Below, piece after piece: positions 20,948 through 31,950 of a stretch of 64,000 bases of DNA. Source of the stretch: Drosophila miranda (taxonomy: Eukaryota; Arthropoda; Insecta; Diptera; Drosophilidae). Position 1 is the first letter of the stretch, and each line of letters opens with the position of its first letter. The stretch lies in contig NW_022881614.1 of assembly GCF_003369915.1 (NCBI RefSeq), positions 1,385,001 to 1,449,000 on the forward strand, written 5' to 3'. A model generated the notes under the pieces. That model was not told the DNA's origin. It did not search any database and saw only the letters and a program-made list of their open reading frames with translations. Position numbers and translations under genes: made by a program.

Positions 20948-22050
20948 TATACCCGATACTCAAAATGAGTATTGGGGTATATTAGATTTGTGGTAAAAGT
21001 GGATGTGTGTAACGTCCAGAAGGAATCGTTTCCGACCCCATAAAGTATATATATTCTTGATCAGCATCAATAGCCGAGTCGATTGAGCCCTGTCTGTCTG
21101 TCCGTCCGTCCGTCCGTCCGTCCGTCCCCTTCAGCGCCTAGTGCTCAAAGACTACAAGAGCTAGAGCAACGATGTTTTGGATCCAGACTTCTGTGATATG
21201 TCACTGCTACAAAAATATTTCAAAACTTCGCACCGCCCACTTCCGCCCCCACAAAGGACGAAAATCTGTGGCGTCCACAATTTTAAAGATACGATAAAAC
21301 CAAAAAAGCAGAATCGTAGAGGATGACTATATGTTTTAGAATGTAAGATCTCAACCAGATCGTATAATAATTATAGCCAGAATCAAGAAAACAATTTCAT
21401 TCTTTCTCCCTCTGTCTCTCTCTAACACACAGGTTTCATGGTCGGTTTTGCCAATTGCAAAATATGAGTTCAAGGATCTCAGAACCTATAAGAGCCAGAG
21501 CAACCAAATTTGGTATCCACACTCCTGTGATATCGGACCTTGAACATTTCGTATCCAAATTTCGCCACACCCCTTCCGCCCCCGCAAAGGACGAAAATCT
21601 AAGGCATCCACAAATCTCAGAGACTATTAAGGCTAGAGTAACCAAATTTGGTATCCGCACTTCTGTTAGATTTCACTATAAAACGTATATCTCAGAATTT
21701 CGCCCTACCTCCTTCCGCCCCCACAAAGGACGAAAATCTGTTGCATCCACAATATTGCACATTTGAGAAAACTAAAAACGCAGAATCATAGATAATGACC
21801 ATATCTATCAGATTGCTGAATCTGGACCAGATCAGATAATTTTTATAGCCAAAAGGAACAAATCAATTTGCACTGGCTTCGCAGCGCCCGACGTCACGCT
21901 CAGACTGATTTTCTGTCTCTCTCGCACGCACTCTTTGTCGTGTCGTTTAATATTAGCTGCGTCTGCCGGAGGAGAGCCATACTGACTTAGTATCGGGTAT
22001 AACTGTAGAGTTGCGGTGTCTGCAGCAACTCACAACGTTCCCCCTCGTTT
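20948..22050 (-). mobile_element. Helitron in duplicated block, copy 1
   Basis: A full-length copy on the minus strand, from the palindromic end at 20948 to CCTCGTTT at 22050. It joins BEL gag on one side and host sequence on the other, so it forms the junction of the duplicated block. It is almost identical to 38911-40015, with one indel in a C run noted. Confidence 0.85.
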
Positions 22051-23580
22051 TAATTCTGTTTTTGTTTCTGTTTTGCTCGCATCGAAACGCGGACGCTGAC
22101 AGAGCTGCGTTAGCGGACAGAGGAAACACGAAGCGAAGCGGCATTCGCTCGTTTGATTCATCGGCCGAGCGGCAGCGCAGAGAGGTGGCTTGCTCGTCGT
22201 TCGGTTGGGTGGGTGATAGACGACTGTGATAATGGGCACGTTTATGGGCAGCAATATAACCAATTAAACGATAATTTTATAGCGACAGTGCCAACAAAGT
22301 CAGCGTTGAAGCTGCGCCTGAGGATCACAGAGGCTCTGCAGCTTTGTCTCTATTTTCGGGCCTCCGCTTTGTTAGGTGCGAACGTGTTAGCGGTTACCGG
22401 TTACCGGTTCAGGTGGAAAGCGAGAGCTGTAAGCTCCGAGAGCAGCTGTTCTCTCGTGCTCTCCGACATGCCGCTCACGCCGCTCAAATTCTAGCACTGA
22501 GAGCAGACAGTCGAAAGTTATCTCCAAACGCATGAAAGACGCATGAGAGGTCGGCCGAGCTGACTCTACCGATGCGATGCTTTTACAATATTGACAGGCC
22601 TAATGAGGAGATTTACAGCAAAGACGTCAGAGCAATGGGCCCATATCATGCCGAACGGAACCAATAAAAGAGGAGTGCCCCGTGCAAACTGCTCTGTAAA
22701 CTGTGCTTTTTATAAACCAATATCCCAATCCAAAAGCGGACAATTATTGGGCCATAAAGTGACTTTTGACCAACGATAAGGGCTGGGCAAACGAGCCTGC
22801 CCAGGTAGCGCTAGAATTCTATCAACCTGATTTCGGGTCTATAAAAAGTCGTAAAACATAATCTTGGGAAACAGTAGTTCCAACCGGACAAGGCTATTGC
22901 TATAGCCATCAATGAGCCACCAATTCGCGATGGGGAAAACCTAATCACATGATGCGGGATTGGATTAGCCTATCGACGGAGCTCGGGCGCAGTAGCTCTC
23001 TCTGAGATCTCCTATCGCGCAGCGCCCATCGTCCATCGAATATGTCTTATGTGACATTCTCGAGTGCGTTTCAATGGCCGATGCCAAATCAAATGCCCAT
23101 TTCTGCTCTTGGGGAATTATCTGATTATTAATTATATTTCACCCATCGCGATAGGCGGCTCTGTTTAGTGTTTAGTGACGGAATCGGAGCCAGAGGAAGA
23201 TATTCCAACGTCAGATCCACTATCGTTTTGGGGCCTGTCGTTTGACGCAGTTAAAAAGGTGGCAACTATTTCTGAGGGTCTCTTTGTGTGAGGACTTGTA
23301 TTTGAAGCAGATAACGAAACGGTTTTGAGGGTACGGCACGAAACAATTAGCGAATAGATTGCTTTTATTTCTGGATAAACAACTGGAAGAAAAATTTGTC
23401 TCTTAGATTATAACTTATCATTGATGATATTTGATATTATAGGTGATTTTGCATGGAAATATGTGTCATACTGGCGCCAGAGCGACTCTTCAGTTACGGG
23501 GTAACCTTTCGAGGCATAACTAATTAAATTGATCAGTAGATCGGTTCCACTACCAATTGGATCTCTGACCCAAAACCTTC
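22051..23580. other. Host non-coding sequence in duplicated block, copy 1
   Basis: 1.5 kb without a gene I can support. A weak open frame at 22153-22494 has no recognisable similarity. The stretch is conserved base for base in copy 2, apart from an extra G at about 40951. Confidence 0.45.
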
Positions 23581-23949
23581 ATGCAACCATCGCCAAATGA
23601 TATACACATAATGCTATACTACGTTCTAGCACCCGGTTGGGTCTTCGGGGATATTCCTTTTGCTCGGGCCAATACGGCGTATCCTCCCAGCCTGGACTGC
23701 GGTCTCAATGCCACCAAGTCCAGCTGCTCCTCCAGGTGCGAGGAGACCTGCCAATACAAGTCGCGCATCTGTCCGCCGAAGATCTGCGGGGGTCCGTGCG
23801 TCTGCATCGAGGGCCATGTGATCGACGAGCGGCGATCGGGCTTCGTTCTGCGGATAGATTGCGGGCAGAAGCAGCTGAATGTTCCCTCGTACCAAGTGAG
23901 CAGCGTGAAGTACTTTGGTGCCAATTACGGCTACATGAAGGAATTGTGA
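23581..23949 (+). CDS. TIL-type cysteine-rich protease-inhibitor protein, copy 1
   Basis: 122 residues. From residue about 39, ten cysteines in the order CGLNATKSSC, SSRC, EETC, then CPPKICGGPCVC and a last C after FVLRID match the trypsin-inhibitor-like (TIL) fold, a small disulfide-bonded domain found in secreted serine-protease inhibitors. The N-terminus (IMLYYVLAPGWVF) is only weakly signal-like. A TTCTAG just before CACCCGG (23627) could be a splice acceptor, with a signal-peptide exon further upstream, so the start is uncertain. The downstream tail SSVKYFGANYGYMKEL is not part of the domain. An AATAAA lies about 25 bp past the stop. The copy at 41547 is identical in protein sequence. 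Confidence 0.72.
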   Translation: MQPSPNDIHIMLYYVLAPGWVFGDIPFARANTAYPPSLDCGLNATKSSCSSRCEETCQYKSRICPPKICGGPCVCIEGHVIDERRSGFVLRIDCGQKQLNVPSYQVSSVKYFGANYGYMKEL

Positions 23950-24876
23950 AATTACTAATGTGAGTGCAACCAAATAAAAATAAATCAGTGCCGAGCTGTG
24001 TATCAGACTGATGCCACGACTGATGGAACAGCAGCTCTAGCGTAGGGTAAACATGGCCATAAGCCACCGTATGGGCCCTTTACAATTGAGTGCCGAGACC
24101 CTGGTGCCTAGATAAGAAACGTGCCGCACATCGGCCGATCCAGGTCCGCACGTTCACGTGATGTGCACGCCGATCTATCAGCACCCATACAATATATCAG
24201 CGATAATGAATAACAAGCACAATTAACGCGACCAACAACGCATGTGGCAACTGGCAACTGGCTGATGTGCCAAATGTTGATACAACTGGCTTATCTTGTC
24301 ACCGATATTGGGCCCAGACATCCACAGATTTGCTAATGATGATGAGGCACCCAGCCTTCAACAGACTAGTTTGGTCTCTTCTGCTCTGCTTTGTCTCCAC
24401 TTATAGACAACGCCTACAGCCAACAGCCAACACTGGCGTCTTAATCACCTCTGTTTAATTCGACTTGATGAAGCACATTCCATTCGAGTATATTGTACAA
24501 ATTAAAGCTCAGAAATGTGTGCTAATGGGGAATATTGTCTCTGTCATTACTCATCCGCCTTGTGGGCCAGTGCACAGCAATCGTTTATAAGACCAAAAGT
24601 ATGCTATAAATCCATATGAACGTATCCGCAATGAATCCCGTGGTGAATTGGAGCAGGGGGGGCATGAGTGAAACCCTTAGCTTCCACATAATAATAGCAT
24701 CAGTTTAATTTCTTTCCATTGGCACCTTCTTCTATCCATTTTACAGGATTCCTCTTATAAGAAGGCGTTGGAAAACCTCTCCAATAGTTAGCTTTGTTTT
24801 ATTTAGACAACTGAAACATACGAATCGTGTCTCAATTGCCAAAATAAAGAATAATCAAATTCTTTCCAATTTCTTT
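23950..24876. other. Intergenic sequence in duplicated block, copy 1
   Basis: About 930 bp between the TIL and CFAP161-like genes. It contains an AATAAA shortly after the TIL stop and AT-rich sequence. No further gene is seen. Confidence 0.45.
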
Positions 24877-25947
24877 GTGAGTAATATATTTTGTTTCTGT
24901 TTCGCGACTACACGACGCGACGGATCGTCTCGCTTCCGGCCTGTCGTCCGCATTGGCAATTGGTTCGAGGAAAACTGCCTCGAGGAGGTAGAAGAGCGAA
25001 TTCAAGCCATTATACCATTAGACCTTACCTACTTTGACCTTTTCTGGGACAAAGTTCGCAACTTTAAGAGCAAGCCGAATCGGGGCGAACTTCTGGTCGA
25101 GAAGGCGCGCACTCTTTACGACAACTTCCACAAAGAGATCGTCCTCGCAGCGCCTAAGGAGAACGTTATCTTCGGAGCCGTCGTCCAACTGATGCCCATT
25201 TCCATGAACATCGAGAATATGAGCACCGCTGATCTGAACCTTGCCCTCTCGTTGGTGATCAACGAGCGGGTGGTGCGCCACAGCCAAAGCATCAACGAGG
25301 ACTGCGAGCTGACGGTGGCTCCCTCCGCGCGGTCGTGTGTGCGCAACTCGTTCCGGATCGTCAGTGGTGACGAACACGACCGCACTGGGCAGGACATTAA
25401 GTAAGGGCAGCGCTTCCGCCTGGAGTGCATGGACTCGGAGAATGATCCCATCATGCTCAACAGTGCGCCCAAGAAAGTCAACCTGAACCAGTCCATCGAT
25501 GTCACATATCATTCCCATAAGAACGGCGAGCTGAACTTTCCTCTGGGCCTTGTTCATCGCAGTGTAAGATGACGAATGAGTCCATGAAAAGGTTTTTAAT
25601 GATGTATGCTATCGTCTTTTACAGAGGTGTGGCTGTCCGGGTGGTGACCTGCCGATGGCCTTTACCAACTGGTTCTGCATTCACGTCGATCGCAACCGGC
25701 GCTTCGAGAGCGAGGGCGAAGATATCCCCGTTTGTATGAACAAGCTTCCCTTTGCCATTATTCTAACCAACTTCTCTTCCAGAGCAATGCCCCACTGGTC
25801 ATTGTCCATGCGGCGACCAACCGTAATCTCGCCGCCGAAAATGTGGTCATCCAGACTTTGTTCGGTCCAGAGTTTCTCGTGTCCGTGCAAAACTATCGCA
25901 ACATCTACAAGCGCGAGCTCTGGAAGAACGTGTGGAAACGCCTTTAA
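24877..25947 (+). pseudogene. CFAP161-like axonemal protein gene, copy 1, nonsense mutation
   Basis: Three exons: 24877-25563, 25625-25729 and 25783-25947. Similarity to CFAP161, a microtubule inner protein of cilia and sperm flagella, is seen in RPVVRIGNWFEENCLEE, GELLVEKAR, SCVRNSFRIVSGD, IKYGQRFRLE-type sequence, FTNWFCIHVD and APLVIVHAATNRNLAAEN. A TAA at 25402-25404 replaces the TAC present in copy 2 and ends the protein at about residue 175, inside exon 1. The end of exon 3 is also shortened: copy 1 goes from KNVW to KRL and stop, where copy 2 has about 70 bp more. No in-frame ATG precedes the conserved part; the frame opens at GTG. Not functional as read. Confidence 0.82.
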
Positions 25948-26403
25948 ATAAAGGCCACTTCAATTGGGTGTAACGTGAGCTTGGATTTTATGAGTATGTG
26001 GCGATAATTTAAGTTTCGCACATGGAATTGTGTCAGCCGAGCCCCCGCGGGTTTGCGCATATAATACCCGGCAGTGTGTGTTTTCATGCTTAGAATAGAT
26101 AGAACGAATGGGAGAGGATGAAGGCACAAATTGAAGTACAAAGGCTACACCCTATGTAGATGAAAGTGGAATATGGTTTCCATGGTTTGTCAGGAAGTAT
26201 ATCTTATCTTTATTAGCGAATCGAATGTATGTTTCCAGGCTTCCCAAAAGGTACCGTAAGTTACAAATGGTGGCAGCCCACCTAGCTCAATCCAATTCGC
26301 ATATGAAATTGTGTCAGTCAGAGATAAAAACTTCCACGAAAATGAGCCGACAAGACCTATAAATATGTTAAAGGCAGCTACAGTCTGCACACTCATTCCT
26401 AAA
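25948..26403. other. Intergenic sequence with trypsin-gene promoter, copy 1
   Basis: It holds a short spacer and the start region of the trypsin-like gene. TATAAAT at 26358-26364 lies 40 bp before the start codon and about 25-30 bp before a likely start site at CAGTCTG. Confidence 0.55.
26358..26364 (+). promoter_or_regulatory. TATA box of the trypsin-like gene, copy 1
   Basis: TATAAAT 40 bp before the ATG at 26404. The same motif lies at the matching place in copy 2 (about 44363). Digestive-type S1 proteases of flies usually have such compact TATA promoters and short leaders. Confidence 0.55.
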
Positions 26404-26841
26404 ATGTCTCCGGTTACATGTCTAGTAGCTCCACTGCTCCTTCTGATCGCCACGACATCTGTTCCTGGTCAAGCCAAGGTGGCTGATGTTTCGCGAATGA
26501 TAGGCGGAGAGTTTGCGGGCCCTGGCCAGTTCCCGCATCAGGTATCGCTCCAGTTGAAAGGGCGCCATCATTGCAGAGGATCTCTCATCTCCGACACGAT
26601 GATTGTAACTGCCGCCCACTGCACCAAGGACCAGAATCCTTCCCAGATGAAGGCCATAGTGGGAACCAACGATCTGAGCGCCGGCAATGGGCAGGTTCTC
26701 GGCATTTCCCAGTTCATCATCCATCCGCAATACAATCCGCAGAGCCAGGACTTTGACATGTCGCTGATCAGGCTAACCAGCCCCGTGCCAATGGGCGGTG
26801 CTGTCAAAACAATCCAGCTGGCCGAAGCTGACTTCAACTAT
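26404..26841 (+). pseudogene. Trypsin-like S1 serine protease, copy 1, cut by an LTR element
   Basis: The start is at 26404, because the next residues form a signal peptide (MSPVTCLVAPLLLLIA). The mature chain would begin near MIGGEFAGPGQFPHQVSL. The catalytic histidine (VTAAHC) and aspartate (DFDMSLIRL) are present. After DFNY, at residue 146, the first bases of the Ulysses-like LTR supply a TGA. The catalytic serine region (GDSGGP) is therefore missing. Longer upstream frames exist but would put the signal peptide inside the protein. Secretion into the gut lumen is the usual role of the family; this copy is dead. Confidence 0.87.
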
Positions 26842-27004
26842 TGAAGTGGTTTGAAAGAGTAACGTATAAAAAAAAGGTATAAATACTGGGATCCACAAAA
26901 GGGAACATTTGGAAAAGTACCAAGAAGTGATATTGGTCTCCCTATGTTACACAACTTTGCCGCCTCAATTCAAGTTAAAAGGTAAACGAAGGAGAGCGGG
27001 TTTT

Positions 27005-28162
27005 TATACCCGATACTCAAAATGAGTAATGGGGTATATTAGATTTGTGGTAAAAGTGGATGTGTGTAACGACCAGAAGGAAACGTTTAATCCACCATAA
27101 AATATATATATTCTTGATCAGCATCAATAGCCGAGTCGATTGAGCCCTGTCTGTCTGTCCGTCTGTCCGTCCGTCCGTCCGTCCGTCCGTCCGTCCGTCC
27201 GTCCGTCCGCCCATCCGCCCATCCGTCCGTCCGTCCGTCCCCTTCAGCGCCTAGTGCTCAAAGACTATAAGAGCTAGAGCAACGATGTTTTGGATCCAGA
27301 CATCTGTGAAATGTCACTGCTACAAAAATATTTCAAAACTTTGCCCCGCCCACTTCCGCCCCCACAAAGGACGAAAATCTGTGGCATCCACATTTTTAAA
27401 GATACGATAAAACCAAAAACGCAGAATTGGTGAGGATGACCATATCTTCTACAGTGCAAAATCTGAACCAGATCGTATAATGATTATAGCCAGAATCAAG
27501 AAAACAATTTCATTCTTTCTCGCTCTGTCTCTCTCTAACACACAGGTTTCATGGTCGGTTTTGTCAATTGCAAAATATGAGTTCAAGGATCTCAGAACCT
27601 ATAAGAGCCAGAGCAACCAAATTTGGTATCCACACTCCTGTGATATCGGACCTTGACCGTTTCGTGTCAAAATTTCGCCACACCCCCTTCCGCCCCCGCA
27701 AAGGACGAAAATCTGGGGCATCCACAAATCTCAGAGACTATTAAGGCTAGAGTAACCAAATTTGGTATCCGCACTTCTGTTAGATCTCACTATAAAACGT
27801 ATATCTCAGAATTTCGCCCCACCCCTTTCCGCCCCCACAAAGAACGAAAATCTGTTGCATCCACAATATTGCACATTTGAGAAAACTAAAAACGCAGAAT
27901 CATAGATAATGACTATATCTATCAGATTGCTGAATCTGGATCAGATCGGATCGTTTTTGTAGCCAAAAGCAAGAAATCAATTTTCAGTGGCTACGCAGCG
28001 CCCGACGTCACGCTCAGACTGATTTTCTGTCTCTCTCGCACGCACTCTGTCGTGTGGTTCAATATCAGCGGCGTCTGCCGCAGGAGAGCCATACTGACTT
28101 AGTATCGGGTATAACTGTAGAGTTGCGGTGTACGCAGCAACTCATAACGTTCCCCCTCGTTT
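27005..28162 (-). mobile_element. Helitron inside the Ulysses-like LTR
   Basis: A full-length minus-strand copy, from the palindromic end near 27005 to CCTCGTTT at 28162, inserted in a T run of the LTR. It has the longest GTCC tract in the window (27150-27241). The sister LTR at about 34157 is uninterrupted, so this insertion is younger than the split of the two LTRs. Confidence 0.87.
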
Positions 28163-28457
28163 TTTCTGTTTTTTTTGAGTTTAAACTTGTAAAATAATTA
28201 CGTCGTCAATTCGAAAATGGAGGATTCTCAAGTTTAACGCTGTACTGGGGGGTCCCAGACTGTGGAGATCTAGCCTCGGTCTCTTGGAAGAAAAACTGTT
28301 GGCGAAGACAGACGTGCTATTTTTGTCCAGTCCAAGTATAAAGAAAAAAAAAAGAGGAATAAAAACCGGGAAAAGATCTTAACAGCTGAATACAGCAAAA
28401 AGAAAGAAATATTGTGCGTTTATAAAGTAAAAGTGTGTTAAGTGCCAATCTCAATTG

Positions 28458-28555
28458 GTATGTATTTCAGCGTCGCTAATATACACCACATACACTCGTG
28501 GCGTAGGGTAGTGCTTTTTTTTATTGTAGGAAATTAATTTTTCAGGTTGGCGGTT
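28458..28555 (+). other. Intron-like segment in the 5' Ulysses-like LTR
   Basis: 98 bp beginning GTATGT and ending AATTTTTCAG, absent from the sister LTR, where TCTCAATTG is followed directly by ATTGGCGG (34449/34450). The flanks match on both sides except for one base at the junction. The ends are those of a canonical fly intron. Confidence 0.55.
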
Positions 28556-30189
28556 AGTACCGGCTTAAACTCCGGGCAATCGTTTGGGTACCTGTCTGAA
28601 CCCCAATACGAAAGCTCGCAACAACAATTTCCCCGATATTAGGGCCTCCGCCCGCGGCAAGGGACTTATGCTCCTCTCCCAACTACAGCTCCGTACCAAA
28701 AATTCCCAGCGCTAGGCCGAGCAGCACAAAGCCACTTATGTGTCACGGACCCGCGATATATTGGAGGCCGTCCAATTCTGCGGAAATTATTAAAGCTATG
28801 TAAACGGTCAGCCAATTTCTACCCGAAATATAGATCTGGGTCTCGACCTATTTTCGTTTCCCCATACGAAGTGCCGAGGAGTGCCCAGATGTGAAGCCGG
28901 CGGCAACGACTGTCGTTTTTTTTTATATCCATCAGTGTAACCGCTGATTCCTATTTTTATGCTATAGTGTCATTAGTGTAATTAGCTTAGTAAATTTCTT
29001 TTGGTTGTGTTTTTAAATTCTGTTCGGAAGAAATAGCAAGTGGAATGTGTGACAGGGCGAAAGTGAACAACGGTTAAACGGCAGAGGAGAGCGTGAGTTT
29101 TTTTTTGTAAAAGTATTTCTCCAGCTTTCGTTTTAGGAACGTTGCCGCAGTCCATGGAAGCGCTTTCATCGCTGTTTCAACGCATTTATTAAAACAAATC
29201 AAAGGAAGGCCGTAAGTGATCCCAAAACATAAAGATAAAATATTGGAGTTTGTTTGTTATGAGCAACTATTTATCGCATGACCGAAAAAAAAAAAACCTC
29301 ACGCAGTCAGGGGCTTCGTCGCTTAAGAGAGGCTGTGCGCTCTCCCTTATGCCCTGCTGGCAACCATAAGCGCTTACGCCGCCCATAAGAACCAGCCCTC
29401 TTAAGAACAAGGCACAAAAGGGAAGATGCGAGGCTGGTCGCTCTGACGTTCTTTTATGCTTTCTACTTGCGGTTGCTTTCGCTAATGCACTTGAATACCT
29501 GACCTGCCATAACGATCGCGGCGCACAGTTTTTACATTCCCTTTTGCACAATTATTTATTATTATTATCTATTTGCCTAACATAAAAGCTGGAGATATGT
29601 ACCCTTCCCTTCTTTCAATTTGTAAGTTAAATTTCAATCTAAAGTGTATTATTAAGAGTTAATCATTTATTAGTTTACTAGTGCGATGCATGTGCTATTG
29701 CTCAATATGAAATATAGGATTTAACATGAATCGGGGCTAGAGTTCTATATGCGGGGTCCATGCTGGGCAAAGGAGGGTAATGGGGTTGGATAGGAGGCTG
29801 TAAGAGCCTTCTTTATGGGATCACCGGATGAACCGGGAGCGGTGATCATGGTAGGGTGGGCATGAGTGGTCACAACAACACCGTGGCACGACTTGTATGT
29901 GTGTATGTGTCCGTGTGTGTGTAGTTAGGTGTATTTGCTCTTGTACATATTTGTGTCGATACTTCGCTTGCACGTGAAATTTTAATGAACGTTACTGTGT
30001 CAGTATTATGATTGTTGGAGTAGAGCTGTGTCCCGTCCGTTCTGGGAAATAAAAAAAAAACCCCCCGATTTCTTGCCGATGAGACGGAAGCCGGAACAAG
30101 CACGTGCCCTGACGGGAGACGAACCATCACCTGCTCAGCCTTCCGTGAAGGTTTGGTAATATCCAATATGCTACAGTTAGTTTATTATT

Positions 30190-30207
30190 TGGCGCCCAAC
30201 GTGGGGC
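30190..30207 (+). other. Primer binding site of the Ulysses-like element, tRNA-Lys
   Basis: TGGCGCCCAACGTGGGGC, followed by CCGAGTTGTCGC. It is the same 18-mer as in the two other tRNA-Lys elements of this window. Confidence 0.92.
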
Positions 30208-30976
30208 CCGAGTTGTCGCAACTGACAACAAACCGGCAAGGCCCAAATGATTGTGAAAATTGTGGAATGTAGATGTGACCTTACATTCCCAACCAGTATC
30301 GGGACAGATGTGTCTTTCTAGTTGTCATTCTGTTTTGTTTGTTTTGGCTTTATCACTTTATGCTGGATCAGCGCAGTGGGTTATTAAACTATTGCCACCG
30401 TTGTAAGTGACCAAGCGGTCTCCTGGGATGCAGGCCGGAATGATGAGTACATATAACACCGGTACCAGCCCAATGCATCGAGCTTATTACTATTCGTTTC
30501 GTTCTTTCTTTCTTTATTCGTTTGTCTTCCTTTCCTTCCTGTTCCTTCTGGCCAATGCTGGAGGAATGCTCCTTTTTGTCCGGTTTGGATTATCCGATCA
30601 GGAACGGTGGATGAAAGGCCTCAATTTGCCAGGAAGGAGTTGTGAATGGACTCATACTCGTCGGGCTGGGTATCTGGTATCGCTGGATGGAAACGTGGTA
30701 TAAAACTATTACCCACCGCGAAAGACCCGGACCGCCTATAGCTACGAGTTGTGGGTTATTATTAATTTCTTTATGCATGTAGTTGAGTAAATGTAGTACA
30801 TGGGAAACATCATACACATACACACACATAGATATACCCTATTATTCCCTTTGACTTAAGCATGGTCCTAGCAGATTGTTTTTTTTGTTTGATACTGTAT
30901 TTTTTTTTTTTTATTAATTTCTTTAATTTTATTTATCTATTTAATTACTTTATTATTATATTTTATATTTTATATT

Positions 30977-31950
30977 ATGCCCGTATTTGGCAGTTGCGAG
31001 AATTTAGCAGACGAAGAATTACAAGAAAGTGTTTGCTTGATCTGCCAGGCTCAGGTGGAATATTTGGCTCAGCTCCTTACCACGTCTTGTGGTCACACTT
31101 TCCATAGGGCCTGTTTTGGCGCACAAGTGGGTTCTAAGAAGGTTTGTCCTGTCTGCAACACGTCTTTTCAGTCATCGACGTTGAATTTATTAGACGAAAC
31201 TGCTGGGGATACCGGCGGAACCTTATTGGTACCAAAAATGCCTGATACAAGGAGTAAAGCCCATGTGGGGGCTCCACAGGGAGCTTCGACGTCTGCTTCG
31301 GCCTATCAGCCGCAAACTAGGGAAGCTGGTCCGCCAGTGGTGGTAGCTCCGCCGCCTAGTAACGAGCTTCAGCTAATGATAGCCGAAGACATGGCTGAAG
31401 CCTCGTTGACACAAACCGAGATGCTAAGCAATGCGATCGCTAATGGTTTTCAAGGTATTCTCAGCTCTCTCATGGGCCAATTGGCAAATACAGCGGATGT
31501 TCCTTCGAGGGATAACCAAGCTGGAGAAGGATCGGCACGACGGCCGACACCTTTGCCCGGGTTTCAGGGTTTCGAAACAGCCAGCAGGAATTCCCCCATG
31601 AGTGTGGATATTCGACCAGAGCGTGTTAGTTAAATTTTAGTCAATTGGAAGCTTAGGTTCTCTGGGCGGACTGGAATTTCCGTCGACGATTTCATTTATC
31701 GGGTAGAAGCGCTCACGATCCAAACATTGGACGGGAATTTCGAGTTGCTTTCGAGATACGTGAGCAATCTCTTTGAGGGAAGTGCCAGTGACTGGTATTG
31801 GCGCTACCATAAGAGTGTTAGGACGGTCGTTTGGGCCGACCTTAAATCTTCATTGTTAGTACGATTCAAGGATGCGAGGACAGACGAGGTATCTGAGTGT
31901 GTTAAAAGTATTAGCAGAGAAGTTGTCTGCAGCGGGGCTTACAATTAATA
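30977..31950 (+). pseudogene. Ulysses-like Gag with N-terminal RING finger, broken
   Basis: An ATG at 30977 opens MPVFGSCENLADEELQE. Residues about 19-60 form a RING finger: CLIC, then CGHTFHRACF, then CPVC. A long Ala/Pro/Ser linker follows. A TAA at 31631-31633 breaks the frame; in the same frame the capsid-like part continues (FSGRTGISVDDFIYRVEALT, then FEGSASDWYWRYHKS and LLVRFKDART) to about 31890. There the sequence jumps into RT. Gag would form the particle shell; the RING could act as a ubiquitin ligase or just as a zinc-folded domain, which is not known. A second truncated copy starts at 36932. Confidence 0.82.

Larger units (their letters stand above)
19851..26841 (+). repeat. Segmental duplication, copy 1
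   Basis: This block (BEL gag, Helitron, TIL gene, CFAP161-like gene, start of trypsin-like gene) recurs in the same order and orientation at 37815-44846. By eye, differences are rare single bases and small indels, so identity is above 99 percent over most of the length. The block ends here where an LTR interrupts the trypsin-like gene. Confidence 0.92.
26842..30175 (+). repeat. 5' LTR of the Ulysses-like element (split by a Helitron)
   Basis: It starts TGAAGTGG at 26842 inside the trypsin-like gene and ends CTACA at 30175, 14 bp before the primer site. A Helitron occupies 27005-28162; without it the LTR is about 2.18 kb. It matches the sister LTR at 33995-36125 with scattered substitutions, one intron-like insertion (28458-28555), and one 45-bp stretch found only in the sister (34638-34682). 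A TATAAATA lies about 38 bp from the LTR start. LTRs this long, with a tRNA-Lys primer, recall Ulysses of D. virilis. Confidence 0.82.

Noticed and set aside
22153-22494. 113-aa frame in the duplicated block
   Set aside because: Conserved in both copies only because the whole block is duplicated; no codon-level evidence and no domain.
23619-24067. Overlapping antisense frames across the TIL genes
   Set aside because: The cysteine pattern and third-base bias support the plus-strand frame; the others are shadows.
27017-27214. Frame with a repeated DGRT peptide
   Set aside because: It is a translation of the GTCC tetranucleotide tract of a Helitron.
29870-30166. 98-aa minus-strand frame in the Ulysses-like LTRs (also 35823-36116)
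   Set aside because: It lies antisense in the LTR next to the primer site, contains a CA-repeat derived HTDTYTHT tail, and its matching copy exists only because the LTR is repeated.
30407-30829. Short frames in the Ulysses-like gag leader (also at 36516-36779)
   Set aside because: They end before the RING gag, overlap on both strands and show no domain; better read as 5' leader.
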